Part shown: piece after piece, positions 1-9,942 of the stretch
How positions within the stretch are numbered: the stretch's first letter is position 1
Layout of the letters: the number at the start of each line of letters is the position of its first letter
NCBI GenBank assembly: GCA_900323505.1
Contig: OOIN01000021.1
Span: forward strand, 434,001-498,000
DNA length: 64,000 bases
Reading direction: 5' to 3'
From: Ustilago trichophora
Taxonomy: Eukaryota; Basidiomycota; Ustilaginomycetes; Ustilaginales; Ustilaginaceae
The notes under the pieces: model-generated
What the model was told of the DNA's origin: nothing
The model's database searches: none
Seen by the model: only the letters and a program-made list of their open reading frames with translations
Translations under genes and position numbers: made by a program

Positions 1-1286
1 AGCTTCGCGAAGAGATCAAGAAGAAATCGGCCCACGGATTCGTCGCCAACATGCTCGACGAAACCGCCTGGCTCTTCAACCTTCGTGGCACCGATGTACC
101 TTACAACCCGGTGTTTTTCAGCTTTGCCCTTGTCCTCCTCGACAAGGTTCTGCTCTACGTCAACGATAGCCAGCTCAACGACGAGGTGAAGAAGGCTTTG
201 GGAGCAGAGGTGACCCTTCGACCGTATGAAGAATTTTACAACGATCTGCACAAGGTCGGAGCAGAGCTCGGAGAAGGGCACAAGATTTTGATCGGAAAGA
301 GTGCCTCTTTGGCTGTGCAGGAGGCGCTGGGTGGAGCTGGAAAGGTGGAGATTGTACGATCGATTGTCGGCGATCAGAAATCGATCAAGAACGAAGTCGA
401 GTTGGAAGGGTTCCGTCAGAGTCACATTCGCGATGGTGCCGCTCTCTGCCAGTACTTTGCCTGGCTCGAAGAACAGCTTCATGCAGGTAACAAGGTGACC
501 GAGTCTCAAGGTGCCGATAAGCTTAGCGAGTATCGTCAGACTCTGGAGCATTTCAGGGGCGAAAGTTTCACCACCATCTCGTCTACGGGACCCAATGGTG
601 CTATCATCCACTACAGTCCCGATCCGGCCAATTGCCCCGCTATCGATGTCAACGAGATCTACCTGTGTGATTCGGGAGCACAGTTTACGGATGGTACTAC
701 CGACGTTACTAGGACTTGGCATTTTGGTACGCCTGCCGCTGAGCACGTTCGGGCATTTACGAGGGTTTTGCAGGGTCATATTGCCATTGATCGGGCAATT
801 TTCCCCAAAGGAACTACTGGGTATCTTCTCGACGTCCTCGCCCGTCGCGCGCTCTGGGAAGACGGTCTCGACTACCGTCACGGAACAGGTCACGGTGTAG
901 GACACTTCCTCAACGTCCACGAAGGTCCTCAGGGAATCGGTACCCGTGCCGTCTTCAACGAGACTAGCTTGAAGGAAAACATGGTGGTCTCCAACGAACC
1001 TGGTTACTACGAAGACGGCAAATGGGGAATCAGAATCGAAAACCTCGTCATCGTTCGTCGTGCTACAACCCCCAACAACTTTGGAAACAAGGGCTACTTG
1101 ACTTTCGAACACCTCACCATGTGTCCCATCCAGGTCTCGTTGGTAGATTCAGACTTGCTGACAAGGGAGGATAAGAAATGGTTGAACGATTACCATGATG
1201 AAGTGTTGGCAAAGGTTGGTCCATTGCTCGAGAAGGATCAGAGGGCGTTGACTTGGTTGAAGAAGCAGTGCGCTGCCCGGGTTTAA
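1..1286 (+). CDS. Xaa-Pro aminopeptidase (M24B), 3' part
   Basis: The reading frame is open from base 3 with no start in the window, so the 5' part lies outside; the first ATG at 51 is internal. About 428 C-terminal residues remain. The creatinase/aminopeptidase-P fold shows its metal ligands in order: LCDSGAQFTDGTTDVTR (two Asp), HGTGHGVGHFLNVHEGP (His), SNEPGYYEDGKWGIRIEN (two Glu). This arrangement and the C-terminal tail match the cytosolic XPNPEP1-type enzyme, which removes N-terminal residues preceding proline using a dinuclear metal centre. No signal peptide can be judged because the N-terminus is missing. The family assignment is firm. The cytosolic location is inferred from the subtype. 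Confidence 0.93.
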   Translation, partial: LREEIKKKSAHGFVANMLDETAWLFNLRGTDVPYNPVFFSFALVLLDKVLLYVNDSQLNDEVKKALGAEVTLRPYEEFYNDLHKVGAELGEGHKILIGKSASLAVQEALGGAGKVEIVRSIVGDQKSIKNEVELEGFRQSHIRDGAALCQYFAWLEEQLHAGNKVTESQGADKLSEYRQTLEHFRGESFTTISSTGPNGAIIHYSPDPANCPAIDVNEIYLCDSGAQFTDGTTDVTRTWHFGTPAAEHVRAFTRVLQGHIAIDRAIFPKGTTGYLLDVLARRALWEDGLDYRHGTGHGVGHFLNVHEGPQGIGTRAVFNETSLKENMVVSNEPGYYEDGKWGIRIENLVIVRRATTPNNFGNKGYLTFEHLTMCPIQVSLVDSDLLTREDKKWLNDYHDEVLAKVGPLLEKDQRALTWLKKQCAARV

Positions 1287-1526
1287 GGGTCTAGCGTGAC
1301 CCCATTGAGTTCGTTCTTTGGCAGAAACACTTGCTTTATTCTCTCCATTAGCAATATAAACCTCTCTCTCTCTCTCTCTCTTGCAATACTACACTTCAGA
1401 TGGCGACAGGCTTTGGAATTCACAGTGTGTGAGGCTGGGTTGATGATGCCAAAACCCCACGATGAGACTATGCATCAAAAGATCAATTAGGAGGCTGTCC
1501 CGCTCCAGAAGAGTTGCCCAAAGAGG

Positions 1527-1559
<33 letters not shown>

Positions 1560-1580
1560 TCGGAATTTGGGCAGAAAAAA
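1287..1580. other. 3' flank of the aminopeptidase gene with CT and poly(A) tracts
   Basis: No gene is visible. The stretch holds a CT microsatellite at 1362-1381 and an uninterrupted run of 31 A at 1527-1557. The first part is presumably the 3' UTR of the aminopeptidase gene. On the minus strand the six T residues at 1575-1580 directly follow the tRNA and fit an RNA polymerase III terminator. Confidence 0.7.
1527..1557. repeat. Poly(A) run, 31 bases
   Basis: Thirty-one consecutive A residues between the aminopeptidase gene and the tRNA. It is one of five homopolymer runs of at least 25 bases in the window. Confidence 0.95.
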
Positions 1581-1675
1581 GAGTCCTACGGGGATTGAAC
1601 CCGCGACCTGCAGAATACCTAGAAGGAACTTCGATTGCACCGAAGTCTGCCGCTCTACTGCTGAGCTAAAGACCC
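1581..1675 (-). tRNA. tRNA with intron, probably tRNA-Arg (anticodon TCG)
   Basis: Read on the minus strand, the 7-bp acceptor GGGTCTT pairs with AGGACTC. The D arm is GCTC/GAGC, the anticodon stem GCAGA/TCTGC, the variable loop AGGTC and the T arm GCGGG/CCCGT with loop TTCAATC. A box (TAGCTCAGCAG) and B box (GGTTCAATCCC) both fit the consensus. A 24-nt intron (1616-1639) sits at the canonical 37/38 position, and its CGAAGT pairs with the anticodon region ACTTCG, as in known pre-tRNAs. The anticodon at 1643-1641 is TCG, followed by G37 as expected for CGN decoders. A T run (1580-1575) ends transcription. The isotype is less certain: base 73 is U and the 7-base D loop resembles tRNA-Cys. Confidence 0.8.
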
Positions 1676-1911
1676 TTCTTTCCATCACACAAAGCTTATT
1701 GTTAATATATACTCATATGATCTTGTAGCAAGATCTGGGAATTCAGACAAACTGTTCGCACACGAACGGTACAGATAAGCTACAGACATATGACAAGAGT
1801 CGACAGAATAGATTAAGCAAACCGCAGAAAAGAAAAATAACAGGAGGTTGAAATGGCGGTACAAAGAATCTCAAGTCAGAGTGACTTTCGGAAGAAGGTG
1901 TCGGGGGTATG
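1676..1911. other. Short spacer between tRNA and zinc-cluster regulator
   Basis: This is the upstream flank of the tRNA and the 3' flank of the minus-strand regulator. No coding potential was recognised. Confidence 0.6.
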
Positions 1912-3527
1912 CTAGGATTCGTCTCTGTCGTGAGTTGTGTACGGATCTTCCGTGGATCTTTCCCTCGGGATACTTTGCTCTTTGGGATCGAGATGTGGTT
2001 CAGAAGGTGCTGCGACGGTTTCGAGTCTTGGGGGATCGCTAGTGTGAGACAGTCCTCCTTCTGTGGAAAGGCTTCCATGTCGACCTTGTTGAGAAAATCC
2101 TTCTTCTGTGGACCAGCTTCCCTGTCTTGCACTTTGATGTGCTACCAGTGGCTCCATCCCTTGCTGTTGTTGGTCTGGAAACGCGCTTCGATAGGCAGAC
2201 TCAACGTTCCTCTGTCCTGCCAAAGACGCATCGGTCCACAATTCCCCCAACGAGCCAACCCCACGTGAAACCTCGGTGGAAGGCTCCAATCCCCGATTCG
2301 ACAAACCGCTATACTTGACCTGCACTTCACCAGAAGATTCAGCAGATGTGTAGTGGGTTGCAGTGGGCTGATGAGCCGAATCTATGGTCCACGCGGTTCG
2401 ATCGAGATGCAGAGTCTGGGATGGCTGTGCATAAGGAAATCCTTCCAAAGACGCGTCGGTGGCGACGGATGTCCTTTCTTCCCCACCAGTGGTATTATAG
2501 CTGCTAGTGAAGCGTAATGGTGTAGGTCGGAGCAATGGCGGTGGCACTCCTTGCTGCTGCTGCTGCTGCTGCTGCTGGGAGCTACCGTGGTACAGGCTCA
2601 CCCCGCGCAGTTCCCTTGGAGTGGGTGGAGGGAGCAGAGGCATCGAGCTAGAGGTTGCAAGTAGTGATGCTGATGGAGGTGGTAGAATGTTGCAAGACGA
2701 CGAGGCTTCTCGCGTTGCAGGAACGTTAGCAACAGTCAAGTTCGGAGCGGTATTCCTCCTCGAGCCATACGGCATCGACAAGTTCGCATGTCTCAGCTCG
2801 CGATGCTTCTCGGCGCGCATCGGTCCAACATTGGCCGCCACCGACGAAGCCCCATGCATCAAATGCCTCGATGAAGACGACTGCGATGGAACATCAACAA
2901 AGCTTTGCATCGTACCAAACATGTTTCCCTTTCGATCGTGCTTGGAATACACGCAGAGGATGCCTTGCTTGGCACATCTCTGGCACGGTTGTTGTCCCGA
3001 GCACTGTATGACGAATTTCGAACTGTATCAGTCAGCCTCATCTTTCTTCTTCTAAGAGGGGTGGGGAAAAAAAAAGGGAATCTGACCTTGGCTTTTCTTT
3101 GCCTACAGTGCTCGCAGGCATGCGTGACGCGAAAACCCTTGCTGTCGAGCATCTCTTCAAAATGGCGTTCGGCTTGACGCTGCGCCTCTTCCATGTCTCT
3201 GCGTGTCTGCATCTCGAGCCTTTCGGCTTGGGCTTGAATGGCGTTCATGTTGAGGATGGCTTGAGGCTGATGTGGTAAAGGAGAAGCGATGCGGGCAGAG
3301 GAGGAGGAGGGTGAAGAGTTGCTGCGTCGCTGGAAGTCGGCTGTCGAAGATAACATCGGCTGCGGAGGTCGATGGGAGGCCATAGAGTCGAAGGAATGGG
3401 CTCTAGGCGAGAGAGCCGGTGACCAACTTGCCGTTGTCGAGGCCATGTCGAGCCCCGTACCCGAGGGACTACCGATACGAGAAATGTCTTCGCCTTCAGG
3501 CTGGTCTGCAGCGTCACGACGAAACAT
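1912..3527 (-). CDS. Zn(II)2Cys6 transcription factor with internal zinc cluster
   Basis: Two exons, 3527-3087 and 3003-1912, flank an 83-nt GT...AG intron (3004-3086); the joined product is 510 residues. The splice is supported because it restores a canonical zinc cluster: C138-x2-C141-x6-C148-x5-C154-x2-C157-x6-C164, with the third cysteine opening exon 2. A charged, helical stretch (residues about 95-135, many Q, E and R) lies just before the cluster and looks like a coiled coil. The rest is Ser/Pro/Gln-rich, with a run of eight Gln. No fungal-specific middle domain is recognisable. A TATAAAG (minus strand, near 3722-3728) lies about 200 bases upstream. Targets are unknown. The chosen start is the first in-frame ATG after a stop; a further 5' exon cannot be excluded. 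Confidence 0.85.
2555..2578 (-). repeat. CAG repeat encoding polyglutamine
   Basis: A GCT/CAG trinucleotide run within exon 2 of the zinc-cluster regulator encodes eight consecutive glutamines. It is likely length-variable between strains. Confidence 0.85.
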
Positions 3528-5889
3528 TCCGATCCAACGAGGCTGTCAATGTGGACAGTGACGAAAGAGAAGAAGAAGAAAAAAAGGGGGGGAAGAGACG
3601 GGAGGTGTAGATGGAAGGGCGGATACAAGATGAGAGACCCTGTCGACATACGTATCGATTTCAACTAGATACGGTTGACAGCTCATCTGACAGTTGGAAG
3701 GATCTCTAATCAGCAACTGGTCTTTATACACCTTCTTTGCCTAGATATCCGAGCTGCGGTGTTCTTCGCTGCAGCGACAATCCCACAAGTTGTATATCTC
3801 GCATCGTCTTAAGCTCCGCCTCAAGACACGACCAAAAAACACACACACACCCCACCTGAAGCGACAATTGCATTGATCGGCTTTGTGGCAGCTGTGTGTT
3901 GAGAATTCCTGGATCTCGCCGCGGTTGTTCTTTCATCAAGGTTTATTGTCTCTCTCTCTTTGGTCCCATTCATGACTCTGATATTGTGCAAAGGCATTGT
4001 GCAGGCTCTGTACAAAGGCGCACAGATAGGCGCGGGCGGGACGTCGCATGAACCTGCGTTTTCTTCCTGGGCCCCGGTGCGGACTGGAAAGATGTCGTCT
4101 TAGCCGCCGCCACCGCCGCCGGTGATTTAATCCCCATGCGTCCTGCAGATATCCTGCATTATTGGGCGCTCGACCATATGAAACAAAGTGTGCTTTGCAT
4201 GATGGGATAGGTCAAAGGTCAAGATTTCTCGGTTTTCTTTTGTCCCCTTCAGCCGCCCCAATTAGCACAGCCAGCCCACTTTCAAGGGTGGTCCTTTCAT
4301 CTTTGGAAGCATTATCTTCTCTTCGTTAACGAGCAGATGTCTGCTTTTCTTTCTTCTCTCTTCCCGAGCTTGATGTTGATGAATGCCCGTACACGCTGCA
4401 GGGCAGGGGAGGGGCTGACAACCCGATCCCGATCGTCAAGTACGCTTTACACTTTTGCGTCCCACGCTCCTTCGAAGAAAGCTGTGGGACAGTGTCAAAT
4501 GAAGTCATACTCGCTTTGCGCACATGGCCCTCCACGAGAGGTTGAAATAATTGTTTTTTTTCCCCCTCAGATGGCTGCCGCGGTACGCTGTCATCGAGTT
4601 TGACAAGAGTCGACGGCGAATTCACCAATGCGTCAGGATATTGGGGACCTTGCAGGAACCTGTATGAAATCTGTGGGCACAGCTGGGCACGGGGTTCGCT
4701 TGGCTCCATTCCCGTGCCCTGAGATGCATAGCGACATTATCGATGATGCATCAGGCAAAGAATTAGTGCCAAGCAGCTCGTTCCTGATACGAGGAGCACG
4801 AGATGGACGAAACTCGAAATCAGCGGCGATTTTGGCAAGCTTCGTGGCTTGACTGCAAAATAAGGTTAATGTTGGCACGCGGGACGATGAAGGCGTGGAC
4901 GAGATGGGACTTTGGGTTAAAAGACAAGGTTTGGACAGGCTCACGTGTCCCAAATGAGGGGCAGATTTGCCTGGCAGTCGTTGTCGCCAAGTATGTGAGG
5001 CTATGCAGGCTGAGCTTATCGGCGTTGGCATTGGTCAAAGAGCGCCAAGTAGTGAAGGTGGAGCGTGGGTCCTTTGCCTCCCTTTCCAGAGCGCTCCACT
5101 CCCACTCTTGAACTCGGCCAAATCCGTGTAGACACGGTCATTGCCGCGCAGACACACTGTGTGGGACGCAGTCTAGGAACACTAGTATCGCGCAAGATCC
5201 ACCCGGTGGCCCCACAAAACGTATTGAAGGGCTCCGAGTTGGGTTGAGAACATTGGTTCTGATGTCGGTGTTCGGAAGCTCGTCGCCGCTCCGTGACATC
5301 AGTTGATCGCTCAAAGCGCCATGGCCATTGGTCGGACGGGGTTCGGCATGGCTTCGTCGCATCGGAAGGCCGGACCGACTCTGACGATGCTATCGGCAAT
5401 ACAGTGTAGATGCTGCAAAAGACTCTCAAGGAGCAAGCCTCTTTCGTCATAACTCGCCCACAACGCTACGAGACAGACCTTGTCAAGCCAACCTTTTTTT
5501 TTTCTTTCGTGTGCTCTCATTGTCGAAGCCGGCTGCAGATGAAGTGCGCAGGGTTGTCGACAGGCCGTTGCTGCGCTCACGCATTGCCGCGCCTCATTCC
5601 GGTCCAGCCAAATGGCTTAGCCGCGAGCTGACATCCGCAAGAAGCCGGGCCACGGCGATGATGTGGCGTAGCGTGGAACTCCCACGTAGGCATAGGCCGA
5701 AAGGTATGGCGTCAAGCTGGATCAAATTATATCGACTTTATTTTGCTGCTACGGCGCACGCGCGTGAGTAGCGCCTGCAGAGCGAATCTTGACAACGTTC
5801 ATACTGTTTCTCTACTGTACAATTGCGAGGATAGACTGTAGGTTGGGCTCAACGGCGGGAAGGCCGTCGCACATGTAGCTCATGAGCAT
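3528..5889. other. 2.4-kb gene-free stretch
   Basis: The left part is the promoter and leader of the zinc-cluster gene; a possible leader intron runs from the GTATGT near 3652 to the CAG near 3548 on the minus strand. A CA tract lies at 3840-3850. Open frames of 60-140 codons occur on both strands (for example 4326-4709 and 4633-5031), but none shows a recognisable domain or clear splice structure. A TACTGTA lies at 5813. I see no convincing gene. Confidence 0.6.
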
Positions 5890-8800
5890 CTAACGGGTGG
5901 CGCTCGATGCCGATCTTGGACCGGTGGCGTCTGACAGCGCTTCGAGTTGCCTGACAAAGCGCTCGTTGAACTTGAAGGCGAACTTGTCGTGGGACTGGAG
6001 ACGTTCTAGCTCTTCGCGCCACATTTGAGGTTCGGCGAGAGCGGCGAGAAGCATCAAGCGCGCCTGTTCAACTTGGACATGGGAAGCACTTCGTCGCATA
6101 TGAAGTTGGTAGACACGAAGCCCGGACTCGAGGCGGCTGCAGCGGCGACAAGCATCGATAAGAGCAGCGACCACTGCCGGATGCAATCTCACCTGAAGTG
6201 GCTCCTCCTCGATAGGGGTCAAGGCATTGAAGCGATCTGCAGAGGACCCCTGCACAAGTGGTTGCAGCGGGCCATCTTTCCTGTAGGCCTGCTTCGATGC
6301 TTGCTCGTACAGTCCAAGTGACTCGTCCATTCTCGTTTGTTGCTTTGCCCTAGTTGGAGCTTCGAGGCATGCGTGTAGGGATGTCGTGAGTCGCAGAGTC
6401 CATGAATCACTGTCAGGCTCGACGCCGAGGTCAGTCAGCTCCCTGAAGAGCACTTCGATGTGTGAACGTGAGGATTCGACGGCACTCGTCGCCATACTTG
6501 GTTTTTGTCCACCCGACGATGTAAGGCTTTGTTCGCCGTCCATGATTGCGGACAGTCGCACTCTCACGATGGCATTGTAGGCCATCCGGACATCTTGGAG
6601 CGTCACCTGACTTGTGATCCTCGCCTGCGGTGCGTCGTCACGTTTGATCAAAGACAATGTACCGAACAGATAATGGGTGAGACCCAGCCTGAACTCATCA
6701 AAGAGATGCAGCAGTTTGTGGTGCAAGTCGGCATCGTGCTGCTGAGAAGGAATTCTGCTCGACCGATCCAGGGCAATGCTGATCAAGTTGAGCGTCGAAG
6801 TCAGACGCCAGGTATCACGATCGTACGAGCTTCTATCGGCATCGGCATCTGGCCTCTGGAAAGAGGTCGTAGCAGCTGCGATTTGTGCGGCGGTACAGGC
6901 CATCTCGACAGCAAGATCTGGATATCCAGCCTCTGCAAACGAGGCGACAAGACTGCGTGCAAGGCGAGCAGGCAGCCATACACGCTCCTCTTGCAATTCC
7001 TGGAAGACGCGCTGGGCGATGGTGGTATGACCAGCACGCAGCAGAGCTTGTATGAAGATGGCAATGAGGCTAGAGGGGAGCGTATTGCCACTCGCCAGCC
7101 AGTCCAAGTAAAGCCGGAGCGCGAAGAAGGGTTTGGGTGCAGAACGAAGGCTTTCGGCAAAGAGCCACATGAAGGTACTGTGGTCTGGTGCAGCCAAAGG
7201 ATGCAGCGCTGAACGTGCGAGCGAGCCAGCTTGAGGGTCATCTGACCAAAGTACTCGGGTGGGCTCGCGGAGACGAATGAGCTGGTACAGACGTTTTGAG
7301 GCAGTATAGTCGCGAGTGCGCATGTGAAGACCAAGGAGGGTGGCTTGAGCCGGAAAGCTTAGACTGCCATTGCTCAAGTCGGGATCGTGGGCAAGGATCA
7401 TGCCTGTAAAACGGCGGAGATAGATCTGCAAAGCTTGTCGGCTGCCACGCTGTTCGTTACGTTGCGCGATGTGGGACTTGAATTTGGTGTGACGAGCCCT
7501 TGCAGGGCCAAGATCGACGATGGCTGTAGGCAAGCAAGAAGAGAATGCCTTGATGACTGCTTGGTTGATTCGAGAATCGAGATCAACGCCTATGGAATGC
7601 GCGATGCTGTAGACCTTGATGGCCAAGTGGAGGTCCGAAGAGAGACCTCTATGGGTATCCAAAGACTTGGGAGCATCTGCAACAGTGTTTGAAGACATAC
7701 GCTCAGCCAGCTGTTCTAGAACTACGGTGAAGAGATCGTGGTCGGGAACGTTGGTTGAAGGATGCAGTTCGTTGTCGCTGCTGTCGGTCGAAGTTGGGAG
7801 GCTATCGAAGATGTGCAGGGCGGGCTGTAGTGTGCCGCGTTGAGCAAGTACGAGGGCGACTCGTTCGGCGAAAGAGTCGAGAAAGTCTTGCGAGATGGGG
7901 TGGCCATCAGCCGAACTCTGCCAAGGATGCCACTTTGTCTTGAGAGGGTACCGGTCATCAGGGAGCTGGCCAGAGCCATTCGGACTACCATCAAGCTCGA
8001 AAGGTAAGAGCCACCAGAGCGTTGCCGAGTCCAAGGCTTGGAGACATTTATGTATATTCGCCTTGGATGCTTGAACCTGAGCTGACAAGGTGAGACGCAA
8101 AGCTCGAAGGATAGGCTGATTCTCGTCTACGGTAGATGGCATGAGGTCAAGTGGAGAGGGAAGAAACTCGGAGCGGCGCGAAGTAGGTACCTTTTGTCTC
8201 GCAAGGGCCGATAAGAGCTGGTCGAAAGGGCGTGGATCGATGAAGAGGTCTTGGTCTGACGGAGAGGCTTGGTGTACGAGCGATTGCAGTTGGCGGAAAG
8301 CGGCATCTGTGGAGCCGAGACGAGAGAGGGTGGCAGCAAGACGTCCACGGAGTTTAATGTCGACGTGTTGCTCTGCAAAGTGAGGGTGAGCGTCGATGTT
8401 GGTTGAGAGGGCATTCAAGATGGTGCAGAGATGCTTGCGCCTAGGAGCGGGTCTGGGCGACCTCGATGCTGCGATCTGCTCCTCTTCCACAACGAGAAGG
8501 TAGAGAAGCCTGAGTGACAGTGCGGCAGAAAGCGTCGAGAGACCGTGTTTGTTGGCTGATGAAAAGGGTTTGGCGGAGCTGCCAGCTTGGCACCGCTCTT
8601 TGTCTCGAGAGAGAAGGAGAGCTCTGTCGCAAACTTGGCGAATGGCAGCAGGGCTGTCGATGATGTTGTGTGGAGTGCTCCTTACGGGTATGCGGCATTG
8701 TAAAGTGATGAGGAGATCGATGACGGGAGCAGGTAAACTGAGACGAGCTTTGCCGAGCTGTTGGTAGAGATGCCAGGACAAGTCGGCGTCGAGGTGCTGA

Positions 8801-9192
8801 ATGGTATCGAAGAGAGCCTGCTGTGCGTCATTCTGAGCCACCAATTGGATATCGAGTAAAGGAGGAAGGTAGCGCTCAGACTGAGATGGGCTAGTAATGT
8901 CGTTGAATGAAGAAGTGTTCTGGGACTTGTCAGGAGGAAAAAAGTCTGGTTGAGATGCGCTAAAATAAGAGTCTGAGTGGAAAGCTGCGCCGAAGAGATG
9001 CTGGCCAAGTGCTGTGGTTGCTAAGCTTGCTGAAGATGTTGGGTGATGCCGAGGTCGAGGCTGTGCTGAGCTCGAGGTCAGGTGACGATACGAAGTGGAT
9101 GCGGTTATCTGAGAGTCGAAAAGGAGCGATGGAGCGGTTGTTGATGCTTTGGCTACGCCCTTGTACAGACGGCCCGCGCGCGATCGCAGCAT
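5890..9192 (-). CDS. PPR-like helical-repeat protein, probably mitochondrial
   Basis: A continuous 1100-residue frame from the first ATG at 9192; the frame is open further upstream but without an ATG. The N-terminus (MLRSRAGRLYKGVAKASTT) is Arg/Lys-rich and free of acidic residues, like a mitochondrial presequence. The body is alpha-helical with degenerate pentatricopeptide-type units, clearest near residues 670-760 (for example ALLRAGHTTIAQRVFQELQ) and 1000-1050 (HPAVVAALIDACRRCSRLES). PPR proteins bind organellar RNA and act in its processing or translation. The exact partner here cannot be deduced. Sequence repeats are weak, so the family call rests on pattern rather than an unmistakable motif. 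It is divergent to the PABA synthase gene. Confidence 0.7.
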   Translation of the reverse strand: MLRSRAGRLYKGVAKASTTAPSLLFDSQITASTSYRHLTSSSAQPRPRHHPTSSASLATTALGQHLFGAAFHSDSYFSASQPDFFPPDKSQNTSSFNDITSPSQSERYLPPLLDIQLVAQNDAQQALFDTIQHLDADLSWHLYQQLGKARLSLPAPVIDLLITLQCRIPVRSTPHNIIDSPAAIRQVCDRALLLSRDKERCQAGSSAKPFSSANKHGLSTLSAALSLRLLYLLVVEEEQIAASRSPRPAPRRKHLCTILNALSTNIDAHPHFAEQHVDIKLRGRLAATLSRLGSTDAAFRQLQSLVHQASPSDQDLFIDPRPFDQLLSALARQKVPTSRRSEFLPSPLDLMPSTVDENQPILRALRLTLSAQVQASKANIHKCLQALDSATLWWLLPFELDGSPNGSGQLPDDRYPLKTKWHPWQSSADGHPISQDFLDSFAERVALVLAQRGTLQPALHIFDSLPTSTDSSDNELHPSTNVPDHDLFTVVLEQLAERMSSNTVADAPKSLDTHRGLSSDLHLAIKVYSIAHSIGVDLDSRINQAVIKAFSSCLPTAIVDLGPARARHTKFKSHIAQRNEQRGSRQALQIYLRRFTGMILAHDPDLSNGSLSFPAQATLLGLHMRTRDYTASKRLYQLIRLREPTRVLWSDDPQAGSLARSALHPLAAPDHSTFMWLFAESLRSAPKPFFALRLYLDWLASGNTLPSSLIAIFIQALLRAGHTTIAQRVFQELQEERVWLPARLARSLVASFAEAGYPDLAVEMACTAAQIAAATTSFQRPDADADRSSYDRDTWRLTSTLNLISIALDRSSRIPSQQHDADLHHKLLHLFDEFRLGLTHYLFGTLSLIKRDDAPQARITSQVTLQDVRMAYNAIVRVRLSAIMDGEQSLTSSGGQKPSMATSAVESSRSHIEVLFRELTDLGVEPDSDSWTLRLTTSLHACLEAPTRAKQQTRMDESLGLYEQASKQAYRKDGPLQPLVQGSSADRFNALTPIEEEPLQVRLHPAVVAALIDACRRCSRLESGLRVYQLHMRRSASHVQVEQARLMLLAALAEPQMWREELERLQSHDKFAFKFNERFVRQLEALSDATGPRSASSATR

Positions 9193-9942
9193 GGGACGAA
9201 GGCGTGACCAGCTGCGAGGCGTGTGAATATGACGCCGTGTGCTAGACGTCACGAGACACCGCACTTTGGTGGTCGCAGCCCGGTTGTAATTAGACAAGAG
9301 CGGGTCGATGGTTGATGGAGAACATCGCAAGAGACGCGGATCGTTCGCAAGCTTGGCGAGCAGATTGAGCCAGCTGAATTGAGAGACCGAATCGATAGCG
9401 CTTTGCAGTATGGTCGCAAGGGCTGATGATTAGCTTGTTACCCTGGGTGCGATGTGATGCTATGATGAGAGGGTGTTGCTGACACGACCACGGATATGTG
9501 TATATTCCAAAAAGATGCACTTTTTTTTTTGGCCGCGCTTAGCCCTCGTGTGACGTTGCTCTCCTTCTTCCAACGTTGGGTCGGTGTGTCAGGGTTCATT
9601 CTTTGATTTCTTCCATTCGCACGATACTCTACCAATCTGTGACGGCTCTGATCTGCATGAAAGCTTGTTTAAAGAAACGTTTGATTTTTGAACCCTGTCC
9701 TTCTTCTTCCCCACACCCCTCCAGGTGGTCCTTCTTGTACAACAATCTCTCACCATCCGAGTCAGATCAATCCGTGCATCGTCTGAGGTCTTTACGTAAC
9801 AGCTCAGAGCTCTAGACGATTCCAGCGCGCCGAACTTCACTCCAACACCCAGCATGCAGCTTCCCTGGACACTTTGATGGACTGCTTCCATTCACCGTCC
9901 ACTCCCTAGACATACTACCGCAAGCGAGCGTGGACACCAAAC
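9193..9942. other. Divergent promoter region, PPR gene and PABA synthase
   Basis: 750 bases shared by two leaders. Short frames are present but nothing recognisable, and no simple repeats beyond a 10-base T run near 9521. Confidence 0.6.

Noticed and set aside
1555..1565. AGATCGGAA after the poly(A) run, resembling the start of a sequencing adapter
   Set aside because: Only nine bases match and the sequence then diverges into tRNA flank. Most likely chance.
1462..1728. 88-codon frame covering the poly(A) tract and tRNA
   Set aside because: It translates a poly(A) run as lysines and runs through the tRNA. The RNA gene explains the sequence.
4326..5031. Minus-strand frames of 127 and 132 codons in the left gene-free stretch
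   Set aside because: No domain, no compatible splice sites joining them, and composition like the surrounding non-coding DNA.
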